Position numbers and translations under genes: made by a program. 64,000 nucleotides of DNA, from NCBI GenBank assembly GCA_003971905.1, contig RSEE01000023.1, positions 310,001 through 374,000 on the forward strand, in the 5' to 3' direction. The notes below the pieces were generated by a model. That model ran no database searches and was not told the origin of the DNA. It was given only the letters and a program-made list of their open reading frames with translations. Below, piece after piece: positions 45,864-59,341 of the stretch; within the stretch, counting starts at the first letter, position 1, and each line of letters begins with the position of its first letter. The stretch comes from Moniliella sp. 'wahieum' (Eukaryota > Basidiomycota > Moniliellomycetes > Moniliellales > Moniliellaceae).

Positions 45864-46676
45864 TTTTAGTGTTCAAGTCACACTGCAGCCACTGAAAAGA
45901 AAAGCCGTAAGAAGGTGTGGAGGAACGGGAAATGTGGGAGGTGGCGGTGTCGGAGGTGGAGGTGGGTTAGGTGGAGGTGGCGGGCATCTATATCGCCTTT
46001 CTTTGTCTATGCGACGATGCCACATGACGTGGCCACTTGTACGTGAAAGAGAGGTACGGCAGGGTGTGTATGTGGTCAAAACCCGACGCACAAACCCCCA
46101 AGAATTTGTGTCTACCTCACCCCAAACGTGAGTAGACTTCCACATTTGCGTTGTGCTCAGTATGACCCTAACCCCCCGCGGTACCCACAGACCACCTATA
46201 TGCCAGTGATTATATAGTCACGTATATGAGTGCTACTCTATGTAGTAGTCACTACTCCTATATTATGACGCGCTACTACTATACACACCTCTCATTAGTA
46301 CTAGTATCTCTCTAGTTCCCTTCTATACTGTCGAGCAAGATACAAAAATCCACTGTACAGGGAAGACGCGCACAAGGGATGAGTAGGTCGATGAGGTGTA
46401 GAAGCATAGGCAAGAGCAAGAGAAGCAAGTGAAAAAAACAGGAGGGGTAACAATGAGTAGTACGAGAGATTGCGAAAGAAAGCATGGAAAGGCATAGAGT
46501 ATAGGGGAAGAGCACTCGGATCACGCATTCGAGACGATCCCAATGTCGCCTTCATTATAGAAGCCATTCAAGCTTCGACTGAGGCCGAAACATGTACTGT
46601 TGTAACAAAACTGAACATAGTGGCGGAAGAGCGAGAGAGTTGGCACAATCGGCGGCGTTGACAACAAGCTCTCAGC
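45864..46676. other. Intergenic region, 5' side of the protease gene
   Basis: A minus-strand CTTTTCAG acceptor-like site near 45900, preceded by a Pro-rich frame, may mark an upstream exon of the protease gene. Otherwise there are AT-rich sequence with TAGTAGT words (46200-46310) and no supported gene. Confidence 0.4.
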
Positions 46677-48631
46677 TCAGGCCTGTTGTGTCTCTTCGGG
46701 CCAGGGCCTGCTGCTGCGGGCCTGATGCTGGATCCAAGCTGATACATCGCCCGAGGGGCGGTACCGGCGACCGTACCCACTCCCTTCGCCATCAGGACGG
46801 GAACGGCGCCGGGCAAGTTTGCGTGTCTCGCCTTCTACCACACCTGCCAAGCTCGACCTGGGCGGGTAGGCTGCCCTCGGGGTAAAGGGTGGCGGGAGCG
46901 TAAGGGTCATACTCGTCATGGGAGGGCGCCTTGCGCTTGTTGGAGGGGGAGCGGACCACTTCACCATACAATGGCTCCGTGGCCTCGTATGGATCCAGGT
47001 TCAGGTTGGCCACATGGGACGAGACGGACTCCAGAGCTAGAGCGGTGCTGGCCCGTGCGTGGCTTTGTGCCAGCGGGGTCTGACTCGGAGCAAAGGAGAA
47101 GGGGCGCTGGGTCCCTTGGCCGAAGGCTCACTTGGGGCGGAAGTGACAGTGGCGACATCGGTCGCAATGGAATGCGGGTTTTCCGAGGATGGAACGGAAC
47201 GAAGCGGGTCCGGTTCCTCTTCTTCGCTGCGGAGCTTGCCGTATTGTCCCCACCACCAGAGGCATACGATGTCCCTTGTTCCTTTGTCTGGCGGAGGGTG
47301 GGGAGGCCTGCAGCCGCACCGGTTCCCCCTCCAATGGCACAGCACGGCGAATCGGGCTCCTTGGACGCGGTCCAACGGGTCCTATCCGTGCCTGATTCGA
47401 TCCACGGGACCCTGTCGAGCGGTGTGTCGTAGCTGAGGCAATAGTAGCTCCAGACCTGGTCCGCATCAAATCTCCTCCCCTGGTGGTGGAGGTGGACTTC
47501 ATGCGCACGTGCCCGTTTTGCTTGCGAGAAGAAAACTCCTGCATTGACATCTTTTCTCGTGGGCGGGTAAATGCACCAGGCCGCGGGCGTGGTCCTTGGG
47601 TGCGTCCTTGGCGCACTGGACGCTCAGGGGAAGGCGGGGGTACCGATACATTCCGCCTTTTTCAGGAGAAGCGTTGAGCACCAGCGGCGCATCCTCCTCC
47701 AAGTCAGGACGGTAATCTTCCTCCAGAGGAGCTTGGGGAGTTGAGGTAGAGGGGGAGCGGAGAAGACATATGGTTTACTGTCCAATTTGGAGGGGGGTAG
47801 CGGGGGCAGATCTCCGTACCCTCCCAGCTCAGGCTGGGTGAATTGTGGTGGCGTGGGGTCGCTAAACGGGTTGGAGAATGGGTCATTCTGTGGCACGGGA
47901 GGAAAGTAGGCTGGCTCGGCCAACCCAGAGTGGTGGGCTTGCTGGCGGCGTAGGCCAGTGCCGAGTTGGCATGTTTGGGTGCTTTCTTAATGGTCAAGGG
48001 GACAGTTCCTTCGGAGACCATTTCCACGGGTTGTACTGGCGAGACGGGGCGGCGCGTAGCGATCTCCTGAGACAAAGGGATCAATGGCGGCGCGGTTACT
48101 GAAGGGGTCGTCGGCCCTTTGGGGCCAGGGAGCCAAAGACAGCCGCGGCCGAGGAGGGATAGGTGGGATCGTCGTCGGTGAGCATGGCTCGGTGTGTGGG
48201 GCCCGGGCCCCGATGGCCACGTAAGACGGTATTTTTTCTGCTTGGGAGCGGATGTGTTGAGTTGCGGAAGAGCCTGGGCGGCGGCGACAGAGGTAGATGA
48301 GGCCGGCCATGAGTGCGACCCAGGCAATGGCGCCAAAGAGGAGGAAGAGCGGGGTGGTGAAGAGGATGTGGCCATTGCCGTAGACAATGCCCTCGGGGAA
48401 GTCGCCTGGGTTGGCTGCGCGAGGTCGGTGACGACCTCGGACGCCTTGATGGATCTGGGGGCGAGTGCCTGGGAGGCCGCGTGGGCGAGGGAGCGGGTGG
48501 GGGGCATTCTGGTGGCGCCCGGGGCGGTGCAGCGTCGAGGCGTGGCAGCGGACGAGGGTGGTGGGGGCGAGAGAGGTGGGCAGGCAGGCGGGGGTGCTGG
48601 CTATAGCGAGGCAGGATTGTGCGCTGAACAT
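46677..48631 (-). CDS. Single-pass membrane protein with long cytoplasmic tail, unknown function
   Basis: I do not recognise this family. Start MFSAQSCLAIASTPACLPTS at 48631 could be a signal peptide. After a short outer part (AHAASQALAPRSIKASEVVT, GDFPEGIVYGNGHILFTTP) there is one strong membrane span (LFLLFGAIAWVALMAGLIYL, about 48360-48300) followed by CRRRP. The long tail contains EKIPSYVAIGARAPHTEPC, a Pro-rich NDPFSNPFSDPTPPQFTQPE with LPPLPPSKLDSKPYVF, EEDYRPDLEEDAPLVLNAS and, near the end, NLNLDPYEATEPLYGEVVRS. The tail has several NPF/DPF motifs, which in known proteins bind endocytic adaptors. Frame breaks are near 48530, 48425, 48000, 47720, 47640 and 46860. The stop at 46677 is the best of two candidates (46792 is the other). 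Confidence 0.55.
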
Positions 48632-49110
48632 CTATCTGCGCAGCCATCCTGCTCGCCCCGCCTCAGCTCGCAGCGCAGGGCCAGTGTGGCTGCTGGCGGC
48701 TCAAACCATGCGAGGTGTGCAGCGGGGCGTCCGGCAGCTAGTATTCACCCAGTCGTTGAATGTTCAAAACGGGCATCCACGATTGAACGTTGAGACGTTG
48801 AGGCCAGAGTGTCAAAGGGTTAGAGTTTCAAGTTTACCCGGTACGAACATCGCACGAGCGCCCAGCGCTGAGTCTGAGCGCTGACTCCGCCCGAGGATGC
48901 TGGTGCGGTCCGTCGGGCACCCACCGCTGTCCCGCAATCTGAGTAGGCTATTGGATCCCTCTCGGCGCCATTCTGCGTGGACTGGGGCTTGAACACTTCT
49001 TTCCGCTACTCATCTCTCTCCTTTGGAGCTACAAGCCCACGTTGCGAAAGAGGCTGATGAAAACATCATGACGGGCTTATGATTCCACAGGTGTCCGTGT
49101 TCTCATTAGT
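48632..49110. other. Intergenic region, nothing recognised apart from AACGTT words
   Basis: Contains an AACGTT/GTTGAATGTTC cluster at 48757-48800 related to the repeats at 6.3-6.8 kb. It forms the upstream flank of the membrane-protein gene and downstream flank of FMP27. Confidence 0.45.
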
Positions 49111-52100
49111 TCATCCGTCTAGCCTGGAAAACATAGGAGGTGCAAAAATGCAAAACAGCAGTATATGAGTGGTGGTGAATCCGGTGAAGGGTGGTATGCA
49201 GTGCTTGGGCGACAAAGGAGGGAGACTACGGAGAGTGGGGGAGGGCGTGGGTAGGGGGGTCGCTGTCGCCGAGTGCGGGATGCTCCGTTGGGGCATGGTG
49301 GAAGTGGAGGCGTGTACGGGGCTATGCAGGCGGCTGCGGCTGAGCAGGCTGTGGACTCTGCCCATGTCGTTGGAACGGACGCCAGAAAGCGCACTGCCCG
49401 AGGGAGCGCGCTGCATGCTGCTTGTTGCCCAAGCGCGAGATCTCCATCGAGGTGAATCGGAGCTGGCGGACAAGTACCCGGCCAGCTCTCTATCGGGGGA
49501 TTTGGGCTCGGCAGTTCTCCCGCGCTGAGCCTTGGCCGCCACAGAAGCGGCTTGCTTGCGCACCTTGTCTCGCAGCGCTAGGGCTTGGCGACATTCTGGG
49601 CGGCGATGCCGAAGGAAGCCCTTAAGGATTGTGGTGCGCTGGCTCCAAGCCAGCGAACAACAGCTAGAATCCAATGTCAGCACCAGTGCGTCAGAACAGG
49701 TTTAAGGGCATGAGACAAACCCTTTCTTGAACGCATCCATGACAGCCTCCAGTGTGCCTGTGGTTTTGTCTCAGTTCCAGGGGGGGCGTCTCGACGACCG
49801 AATCTAGAGGTTGACCAGTTTGTGTCCCGCGGGTAGGAGAGGCAAACAAGCGTTTGGGAATGCGAACATACAAAACGTGCGATTCCGTGCTGCCCGCTCC
49901 CGCACACGATGCAATCTGCATCGTGGTCAGGTCCAATCGTCCCATTCGGTCAAAGTCGGGTGCGACTTGCCCGCAGTCTTGTTCTGCCTCGCTCTAAGCT
50001 CAACGATAAAGTGGAGGCATCGCGGTCGTTGCTGCCCGGACGGAGCGGGCTGCCTCTCGCGTAGGGTTGACCCCCTTGTGGGGACTGCTGCCGCGACCAC
50101 CGAAAACTTGAACACTCCGAGCGGTGGGACCACGATCCGCACGAGTCTGAGAATCCGAGTCACGTTGGCTCGCAGAGTTGGGAGAGGGGGTCAATATGTG
50201 TCCGGCCACCCTCAGGCGCTTTTCTCGTCCAACTCATCCCCTTTTTTGTGGCGCGAGGGAAAGACGTATTCAGCAATCTCTTTGCCGATCGAATCTCTAA
50301 TGGACATGAGGGGTGGATATCCACTTCAAATCGATCCACAATGTCGATCCCACCGACGGGAGCTAAGACTGCCAGACGCCTCGATGAACCGTTTGTTCTC
50401 AGCCATGTAGTGGCGTTGGCCTCCTTGTACTTGCTAAAGATGAGGGGGAAGATTGCATCCGGCCGTACGTCCCGTGCCTTCGACGTCACAGATCGACAGG
50501 GCATTGGCGATGGAACTGTCAGTCTTGCTCACACATGTGAAGCTGGTGCCATGGACGTGAAGTTCGGCTAAATGTTCGGCTTCCAGCTCTGTTCGGCGGA
50601 AGGCGAGACGGGACTTGGCGGCGGTACGGAGCATGGTCCAGACAATCTGCTCTGCGTTGGCCTCGAGACGCAACGCGCGCTTTTTGTCGGAGTCCTGGCC
50701 CGCTTGCTGGTCCTGAGCGGTTTTGATAGCGCTCATGAAAAGAGCCAACTCATCAATCAGGTCACGTAAGGTGAGACGTGCACTCCCCCGCGTCAAGCCG
50801 GCCCTGCTCATTCAGAAATGTGTAACTGGCCTCGTAGTCTTCGTGGAGGTGGGAGCTGCCCAAATTTTTTCTTGTAATGACGATACAACGCGGGTCAAGT
50901 TGTGCGAATCGGTAAAGTCAAAGGCCAATAGCAAGGTTTTGAGACGCTCTTGGCGCTGCTTGTAAGCGGGATCACTGTACAAGAGCAATTTGGTTGCACT
51001 GTAGATCGCTCCAAACTGGTCCGCATCGGCAACCACTTTAGCGGGGGCGCGGTTACACGGACCAAATTCGTCTGGTGAATTAGATGTTCTTGTCCTTTGG
51101 GACTTGCATCGGCGTCACAGCCGTATCCTCGTTAGCCAGACGAAGTGGATTGAAATGATCGTACTGCACCATGGGCGCAAAATGGGAGCTAAGCTGGTGA
51201 AAGCCTTCCCAGACGGTTTGATGTTCCTCCTGGTCGAACGGGTCTAGAAGGCCTCGATCGGAAGCACACGGGGTGCATCGGCCTTGGCAACCCATAACTT
51301 GACACTGTCCGCAATGAAGAAGGTTCTGTTGAGAACGTGAGAGTTGATCTCGTGATCTAATGCCATGGGGTCGTGGACGCTGAAGGTGGTAAGACGCAAG
51401 CGCACGGCTGTAAGTACGACGGAAGAGGCCCTGTCCAGATCGCTGCGAAGAATGATCTGCGGACGCAAGATGGCGCAGACAGTACTCTTGCGTATCTCAA
51501 GCTCGGGAAGGATTCCACGATATGGATCGACTATCAACGACGGAGCAAGTGGAGGGGTGCCTTTTCCTCCGTCGTAGTCGCTCCTGCGGAATCGAAGAGA
51601 CGAATCGTGTCATCCAAGAGGGCGCGAAGCATTTCCGCTCCTCCCCCAGGAGCAGCACTGGTATCGGGTTTCTGCCCCAAACGCAAATCTTGGATACTTT
51701 TGAGGGCAGCTGCTCGGAGGAAAATGAGCCTGAGCCCGACGCATACCTCTGGAAACGTAGTACCGGAGGAGGATGTTCCTTGTACTCTCCGTCCAGAACA
51801 AATGGGGCAATGCACCACATAACGATTGGAAAAGCGTTCCCAATGCCCATGAAGCTCGCTCAGCTCTCGTCGACGAGCCACCGTTTCGTCCGGTACATAC
51901 GTCGGAACGGTCCACAACCCATCCGAATGGACTTTGCTCTTCGTGCGGAGAAGATCATCCGGATCTTCCTGGTGTTTCTGGAGTTTATGCTTACGTCGAT
52001 GGGTTTGCACCCCGCAGCCGTCCATTTGGGCGGGAACGAGTTCAGTAAAGTCACGAATAATGTGAATCGATCGTTGGCGGTGAGCCGTCTTCGGCTCCGT

Positions 52101-55100
52101 ACGCAGTTCAGCAATTCGCTCATTTAGCAACTTTTGTTGGACCTGGTCCGGACCTAGAACGAATTACAATGTTAGTACTTTATTATCCGGATCGATCATG
52201 AGATGAGAGAAGACGTACTGTGGCATTGGCCCATCAAGCATCTGTGTGTGCCTTCGTGGCCAAACTTGCTCTCGCCGTAGGCGCCCAAATGAGCATGCTC
52301 TCCTGCCTCTTTGGCAGCGGCGAATTACCCTCCTTCATGGCACGTTCTTGATCTGCTTTGATCTGAAGTTCAATCTCTCCGCGTAGGAGTGCGGCGGAAG
52401 TAATTGGATGCAGGCCACTCCAGAACCTTCTCGCTACGAGCGCGAGACCGCAACTCGGGTACTCGGCCAATGCGTGAGCCCAATTCCACGTAATCCCGCA
52501 TGTCCCACCAACCACTCGAATCGCCTTGCGACTCGTCTGGACCATCTTGCAGGAATACCGCGCCGCCGAGTCGTCATTAAAATCATCGGCTTTGTCCCCC
52601 AACATTGCAGCCCAGTGGGCCGCCCGACCGAGGTCGAGAATCCTGGCCGCACAGACCCGCATCTCTCCCCCTCGGCAATCAACCTCAGCAGCACTAATGG
52701 GCTTGTGGAGTCCAGTCTGGTTTTTCCGGCAGCGTTCTTGAAAAACGTTTCTTGCTGCCGCTGGTGCAAATCAACATTGAACGTCTCCACCCGCGCCTTG
52801 AGTCCGAGGAACAAGTTCGCACCCCGTCGGTGCCGCGCCGCATCGTGCTGGAGGTAAATGTGGGAGAAGAACATTGGTGCCAGGTCGATTCGATACTTGA
52901 TCGTTGCGCAATGTTGCCCAAACTTCGGGGAGGGGGAAGGGAGCGAAGGGAATAATGGGCCCGCACGAATGGGAAGACTGAGGCACTATTGAACAGAGCG
53001 ACCCAGGCAAAAAAGTGAGCAGAAACGAGGGGCGTGACATACAGACTGTTGGTGTCCTCCCTTCTGTCGAGCGAGCGTGAGAGCGAACCGAGAGTGAGAG
53101 ATGGACATGATGGTGTCTCCATCCAATATAGGAGTCACCGCGTGCAGTAGTAGAGAGCGTATCCAGATATTCGGGGGTGCGGGGAAGCACCTTCCAATGG
53201 GATACTGTGTTGAAGAAGCGGCATGAGCGATAAAATGCGTTGGGGCTTGTACACTTGGGATGGCTCACGCAATCTGGCCCACTGCAGGTCCGTTCCAGAA
53301 CAAAGCCCACCCCCATACCACGTTTCCATTGAGCGACCACACCACCTTCTGTAGTGGTATGGGGGGCAAATCGATACGATGTGGTCCATCTTGTGAAGGC
53401 ACACTTCCTTCAGTTGCAATCGAGCCCGGTCCATGCGGACGGGCCCTCAGGGAAACCAGGCCGCAAGCGAGAGGGGTAGCAAAGACGTTCAGATCAGGAA
53501 TAGCCAGTTCATAGCTCCAGAAAAGATCTGGATTACCTCGCGCTCTGAGTTTTGCGGGGGAGCAATTTGGACCCGCACTCCACCAGACCATACCTGGACC
53601 CAGCCAGCCCATGGCCTCGGAGGTTATATGGATCCCGACTTCCTTTCTGTATGACCAAAACAAGTTAGTTCCAAAATCCGACATGTGTGAGAAGACGCGT
53701 ACCAAGAAAAGCTGCACAGCCGAAGGCGCATCCACCAGAAGCTCAAAGCTCCCATGGAGAATGAGTGGGATCTTATCCCAGAACCCGATTTTCGGGCTGG
53801 GATCGAGTGGAGGCGAGCTGAATCCGTCAAATACCTTGGTAACTTCCGCAATGGCGGGGACATGGACTGCCCCCAAGCTAGCTGCAGGGGCGCGGTAGAC
53901 CGGATTTGAACAACGGGGTGGCCAAACATCTTGGTTGGCATAGTGACCTTCGGAATTTGCAGGACATAGTCTGTCCCGCAGGCACCGATACAGTCGGCAT
54001 GAACGAGGCAGGCTTGGAGATGACAAGTAGATCGCTCATCGCCCATCTGCTCAGCAATACACAGATCCGTAACAAGATGGAAAGCCGCAGGTGAGTGGGG
54101 TTCTCCTTTTGGTGGTCGTGCCGGGTCGAACGGTTCGATGGTGTCCGGAAGAACATGCACCAAGGGCAAAGGGTAGTCGCGCAAGGAGCATAGCCACTCA
54201 TCCATCTCCCACTCAAGGTGCATGGGTATAAAAATGGAGAATGTCAGCCCCTCTGGAATGGGATCGCCGAAGGAATCGATATAGTCCCGGGCCGATGGCT
54301 CTGTCGCTGCAAACGTGTAAGGTTGGGACAAACGTAGGTCAACATGCGTCATAGTCGAGCGGAAGAGAGGGGAACAGAGGTGCATATCCCGAAGATGCTG
54401 CCAAGGACGTTGCGAGTTAGTGCTCCCGGCATCCCAGTTGGCCATCACGGTGGGCGCAACGGGATAGAGTCCCCGCAGCTTGGCTCGAACCTGTTCCTCC
54501 TTCTGTCGCACCTCATCCTTCGCGTTATTGGCGACCTTGATCCATTCCTTCGAGTTGTACTCCTTCAGTCTATAGTGACGGCTTCAATCGTCGCGGTGAC
54601 GGAATCAGTGGAGTTTGAGGCGTCATCCTCCGATTCGTAGAGCGACCCAGGCTCCGGGGTCTCCCTCTCTGATATGGAAGAGGTGCTCGACGCAGGGTGT
54701 CCAAAACCTTTTGTTCGGAGCGGTGATACTTTCCGCTGAGCAACGATGGAGCTTCCTGAACGCTGCAGAGAGGAGAGAGTCCGGGAGTGATGCAGTTTGT
54801 GCTTCTCCCAGCCAAAGGAAGGCCTATTTCGAGCCGATCCGGCCGGATTCGCCGAACGATGAGAAGAGAGAAGCGCTTCCATCTCATCCTGGAAAGCCGC
54901 TTCTCGCTCTGCACGGTAATGCGCTTCATCTGACCCAACGCGCTGGTAGATGCGCAGAAAAGAGTCCAATAGACTGTCCTCCATCTCGATCACAAGAGTA
55001 CGAAGGCGCAAACGTATCGGTGGAAGCGGGAGGGGTTTCATCTCGCTGGGCGCAACCTTGTAGTCCAACTGTCCCAATAGGGCTTCATGGGCCAACTGCT

Positions 55101-58100
55101 TGGTGGCCTTGACTCCTACCGACGTGCCCACAACCACTTCGTGGAAAACGAATTGGAACGGAATGCACAGGTGCGCATGTTTGCCCGTCACGAGCAATGA
55201 AGGCCAATGCTTGGTTTCCTCCACCATCTGTTTTGCTGGGCCAAGTGGCTCCGATGGCTCGGTGAATGTAGTGGATGAAGCGGTGATGATATTGCTCGGA
55301 TCTAAGCGCAAGGTGGACCAATCCACCTCAATCGCACCGTCATCCCAGCCAACCAATTCAGCCCACTCTAGCTCATCCAGAGGCTTCCAAAGGCCCATCT
55401 TGTTTTGGTGCACAGCCCCAACCAAATGACGAAACTGGAAGAGAAAGTTAGGTAACTTGAGCGCCCCATTCTCGCCCCTAGGAAGTGGGAAAGACAAGCT
55501 CTGATGCGCCGAGATATCAGCCACTCCAAAGAAGAGATGAAGCCCATTGGGGAGACGAATCGGCATGTCCAGTCTTCCGAAGGTTAAATCGAAGGAAACG
55601 GATCTTGGTTTAGAACTAGTGGATATGCCATCCCTTTCGTCTGATTCGGACTCTGGCTGGACTTGCGAAGAGAATGGAGCTGCCGTCCCAGAAGACGAGT
55701 CCATTGCCTTTTTCGCTGCCACCCATACCCTTCGCACAGCCGCAAGGGCCATAAATAGAACATAGGTGTTGGCCAGCTCCGTCACAACGGTAGTGCAGGC
55801 TGGGAACCGGGAGCGGATGATGATTTCGTTCCCCACGCCCGTGGAAGGCGGAAGGATCACGTCAAAGGTGCTTAAGGGGACGTGCAGGAGCAGGTGGGGG
55901 CGATGCTCAGTCTCAACGTCAGGGACAGAGGGGGGCCCGGAGGCCTTCCTTCCCGACGAGATGGGTCGATCGCCATCACATTCAATTCATACATTGTTGA
56001 ACGTATGAGTAAGGCTTCTCCAGTACTCTGAGACTGAAAAAAGGCGGCATCCAGCGCGTCGGGCTCCAAGTTCAGTTGGCGTCGGCTTTGCTGGGAGGTA
56101 AACCACGCCTCGCTTTCCCGGGGAGACGTACGGACCGCTGCGAGCTCCATTCGCCAGCGGGGAAAGAGTGTGCGGATGCCGGTGACAGAACTGGTTAGAG
56201 GCGGGAGGGGTGGGCAAAAGGGAGGAAGCTGGTATGCCAGTGTAGTGGCGGGGGCGAAACCTGGTATGGGAGTTAGCACAGCCAAAACAAGAGGAAGGAA
56301 GAACAGCGTACCATCCCTGCATGCCGGTGGAGGCGGTGGCGTTGAGGAATTGGTGGGTGTCTGAGGGGAAGTATGCTGACCGGCAAGGTGAGGGCCGCGT
56401 TTCGGATCCAGCGCCGCACACCTCCCATCAAAGTCTAGGAGATTGAGGTTAATATAGAATCGATGGGAGTGAGAGGGAACCTCGTCTGCTGCGGTACCGA
56501 CCGTACGAGCAGGGGTTCGAACTCGCTTGCAATGGGCGGGCGTGGAGGGCGTGGCACGGATGTATGGGCTTGGCGCACCAGCTCCATCATACGTCCTGTG
56601 GCAGGCGAGGTTCTCCAATACTAGCCAAGTGAATGGGGTATCGAGCTTGACCCTATCGCACGAGTGCCAGTAAGGGTACCCTGGGTATGGACGTGGATGG
56701 AAGGCTGCCGACATTGGTCAACAGTAGACCCAGCCGTCATGTTTCCCTCAAGCAATGCCTCGAGAACGTCGAGGATGGTCTCATTTTCCGTCAAGCGAGC
56801 TGCGTCGAAGGAGAGACGAGAGAAGCCAGCAGAAACTATGCTGCGGGATTGAAGGATTCCCTCACGGGGTGGAAGGTGCTGGATGTCCGCATGCAACTCC
56901 CTCGCCCTTGCGATGAGGCAGGTCCGATCTGGTCCACTGACGGTCCCCTTCACCTCTCGTACCGACAGTTCCGCCAGAAGTACAATCCTAAATTTGGAAA
57001 CGAGGCGGTCTACCAGAAGAGCCACAGGGTCGCCACGTGGATTGTTCTTCGAAGACGAGGGGTGCTGCCGCATCATCCGTATCAAAGCAGTGAGGAGGCT
57101 GGTATAGTCGTCCGGCGGGTGATCCAAAGGAAGGGACCAAAACCCATGAATCTTGGAGACTCCCACCTCAGCGTGAAGCAGGGCGGATTACCGTCGTTCG
57201 GAACAAGAAGCTGTTCCCTTAAGAGTCTGCAGGGATCCTAGGGGGTTACCTGCGAGGAGATCGATATCCGTGAAGAGATAAACGCGGGGAAGAGACGGAG
57301 GTGAACGTGGTCTAATGACCAGGTTCCGATCAAATCGATAATCCGCGGTTGCTGTTCGCTCTTGCGCATTGCCTGGTTTAGTTCCACGCCCATCGAAACA
57401 GTCCGCCTTGTTTCTTCTCCAAAAGCGCGGACGGTGTGAGCTGAAAGGATGACGGGCCAACATCGAAGGATAAGAGAGATCCATCGTGAGACCCCCCCTT
57501 GACAGGGTTGGGCGAAGTCACTGCATATAACAGGCGCACGGCACCCAGCCGGACGTCGGACTGATGCACAAGCCGCAGCCAGGCAGGAGCACAGACGTCT
57601 CCTTGAAAAGCTCCGACGCAGGGGGGGTATCATTAGAAGCGGGGGAGGGTACACTTTGCCTCCTCCGTTGCGCTGACGCTTTGGCCAGACGAAGAAGAAC
57701 AAACAGGGCATTGATATCAACCACCACCGGTGGTAGGGTCACATCGGCTCCAATGGCGCGCAGCGAAGCCTCAAACGGCCCCCAAGAGAAGGAAAAACGT
57801 TCCTCCTGTTCTTGACCACCCAAACTTTCCTGTCCCGCCGCTAGAGGCGGATCAAACCCAAAGCTCAACACCGGTTCGCCACGCCGACTTTCGTCTTTTT
57901 CCATGGTCGCAAAGCGATGGTTGTGTAGATGTCGTCTTTATGAAGACGTGGCCTTTATCTGGGCAATGGACGACGGAGCGAGACATCGGCGAGTCCGGGA
58001 GAGAGGTGGAATCTGCCTCATCGATTCCACCCCAAGAGCTGCAAGTGCCCTTCCAAGAAGAACCAGAGGAGAACGACCAAAAGTGAGTGGACTGGGCAGA

Positions 58101-58904
58101 AGGGAACGCTTGCCGTGGGTAAGGTACGGAGGATGGGACCATATAAACTTGTACATCTGCCCACGACACCCGCGCCACCAACTTCATCCGCAATGACACG
58201 GATGCCGCATTCATCAACGATTCGTCCAGCTCATTGGACTTGGAGGTGGGCAGACCCTCCTCGGTGCCAAAGGAGGGCCGACGAAGAGGGTGCCAAGTCC
58301 GCCTTGCCCCGAGCCAGAGCGAGCGGCCCAGCTGAGGTGAATGTGCCGAACACGTAGGTGTACGCTTGATGGTGCGGGCTCCGCATCAGGCACGTCCCAC
58401 TCATGAGAGGGGTCCATTGGACTTGTAGGCGGGAGATCGATGTCGATGAGCGCGGCAAGGAAAGGCAAGACTAAAGTCTGGAAAAGGACTGCGACGACAA
58501 AGCGGCAAAAGAAATAGCTGCAGCAACGAAGCGCGTCATGCCAAAGCGTCCAGCCGCATGTCCACATGTGGTGAGGAAGCGCACGTGGAAGTAGAAGAGG
58601 CGTCGTAACATGAGGGACGAGGCCGGCGAGGGCGCTGCACCTGGGCAGGGATAGAGACGAACGTGAGCTGGGGATCGCTGACGACAAGAGAAATTAGAGC
58701 GTAGCCCGGATCTGCCCGAATGCCGTTCCATCGGAGTGAGAGATACGCGATGGAGGCGCTGACGTCGCGTGTGCTGCGGGCGCTGCGACCCGCCAAACGG
58801 ACAAGGCCACGCTTGGCAAGGGCCCAGAAGAGCATGTAGATGCCCACGGCGACCAGCAGGGCGCCGGCGACAGCCGCCCAGCTGGGTATGTGGTAGGGCT
58901 GCAT
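49111..58904 (-). CDS. FMP27: Fmp27/BLTP2-family bridge-like lipid-transfer protein
   Basis: A giant rod-shaped protein that bridges the ER to other membranes and carries lipid along a hydrophobic groove. The start MQPYHIPSWAAVAGALLVAV at 58904 opens with the single N-terminal membrane anchor. Recognisable family blocks in order are: IRLRLRTLVIEMEDSLLDSF (about 55010); FWDKIPLILHGSFELLVDAP (about 53770); GLKARVETFNVDLHQRQQE (about 52800); GLWTVPTYVP (about 51910); AILRPQIILRSDLDRASSVV (about 51470); VADADQFGAIYSATKLLLYS (about 51020); LRLEANAEQIVWTMLRTAAK (about 50670); LAVLAPVGGIDIVDRFEVDI (about 50370); and, near the C-terminus, DKTTGTLEAVMDAFKKGFVS (about 49730). Total about 3200 residues, somewhat longer than yeast Fmp27 (about 2600). 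Twenty or more frame changes occur; some are introns (for example a donor near 52200), most are homopolymer losses. The exact stop (49111 or a nearby frame) is uncertain. Confidence 0.85.
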
Positions 58905-59341
58905 GCTGGCCTCAGCAGCGACGAAGGAGGCAGCGCAGCAGGCGGTATGTGGCAGGCGATGCGAGGCAGGCGATGGAAGCGCAGGTGGGGTGGACAGCTA
59001 CGCGCACACGATGTTGGATGGTGGGGGCACACCTCGAGCAACGCCAAGACGGTCTGTAAGCGGCCGCATTACAGCCGAAGCCACGCTGAGCCTCAGCGCT
59101 GCGCTCGGTGAGTGCTCAGTACGCGCAGTTCAGCCTCGCTCACGTTTTCATCACCTCTAGCTGAGCAAGCTGAGTCCCTGCCATGCACTTGCCTGCTCGC
59201 ATGCCGCATATCAATGCCCTTCAAATTGAACTAGGAATCTGCGCATGACGTAATCGGACCCTCTCTTATTCCTCCGACTCCCGCCCCCCCTTGACCGTCT
59301 TCGCGTCGGCCCATCCTTGGTCCGCACAGACCAACACGAAA
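58905..59341. promoter_or_regulatory. Shared divergent promoter region of FMP27 and MOG1
   Basis: A 437-nt gap between head-to-head start codons, with no ORF or repeat of its own. It must contain both promoters. No TATA box is obvious on either side. Confidence 0.4.

Noticed and set aside
56500-56540. GGTTCGAACTCGC reminiscent of a tRNA T-arm
   Set aside because: No acceptor stem, D-arm or anticodon arm can be drawn around it, and it lies inside the FMP27 gene.
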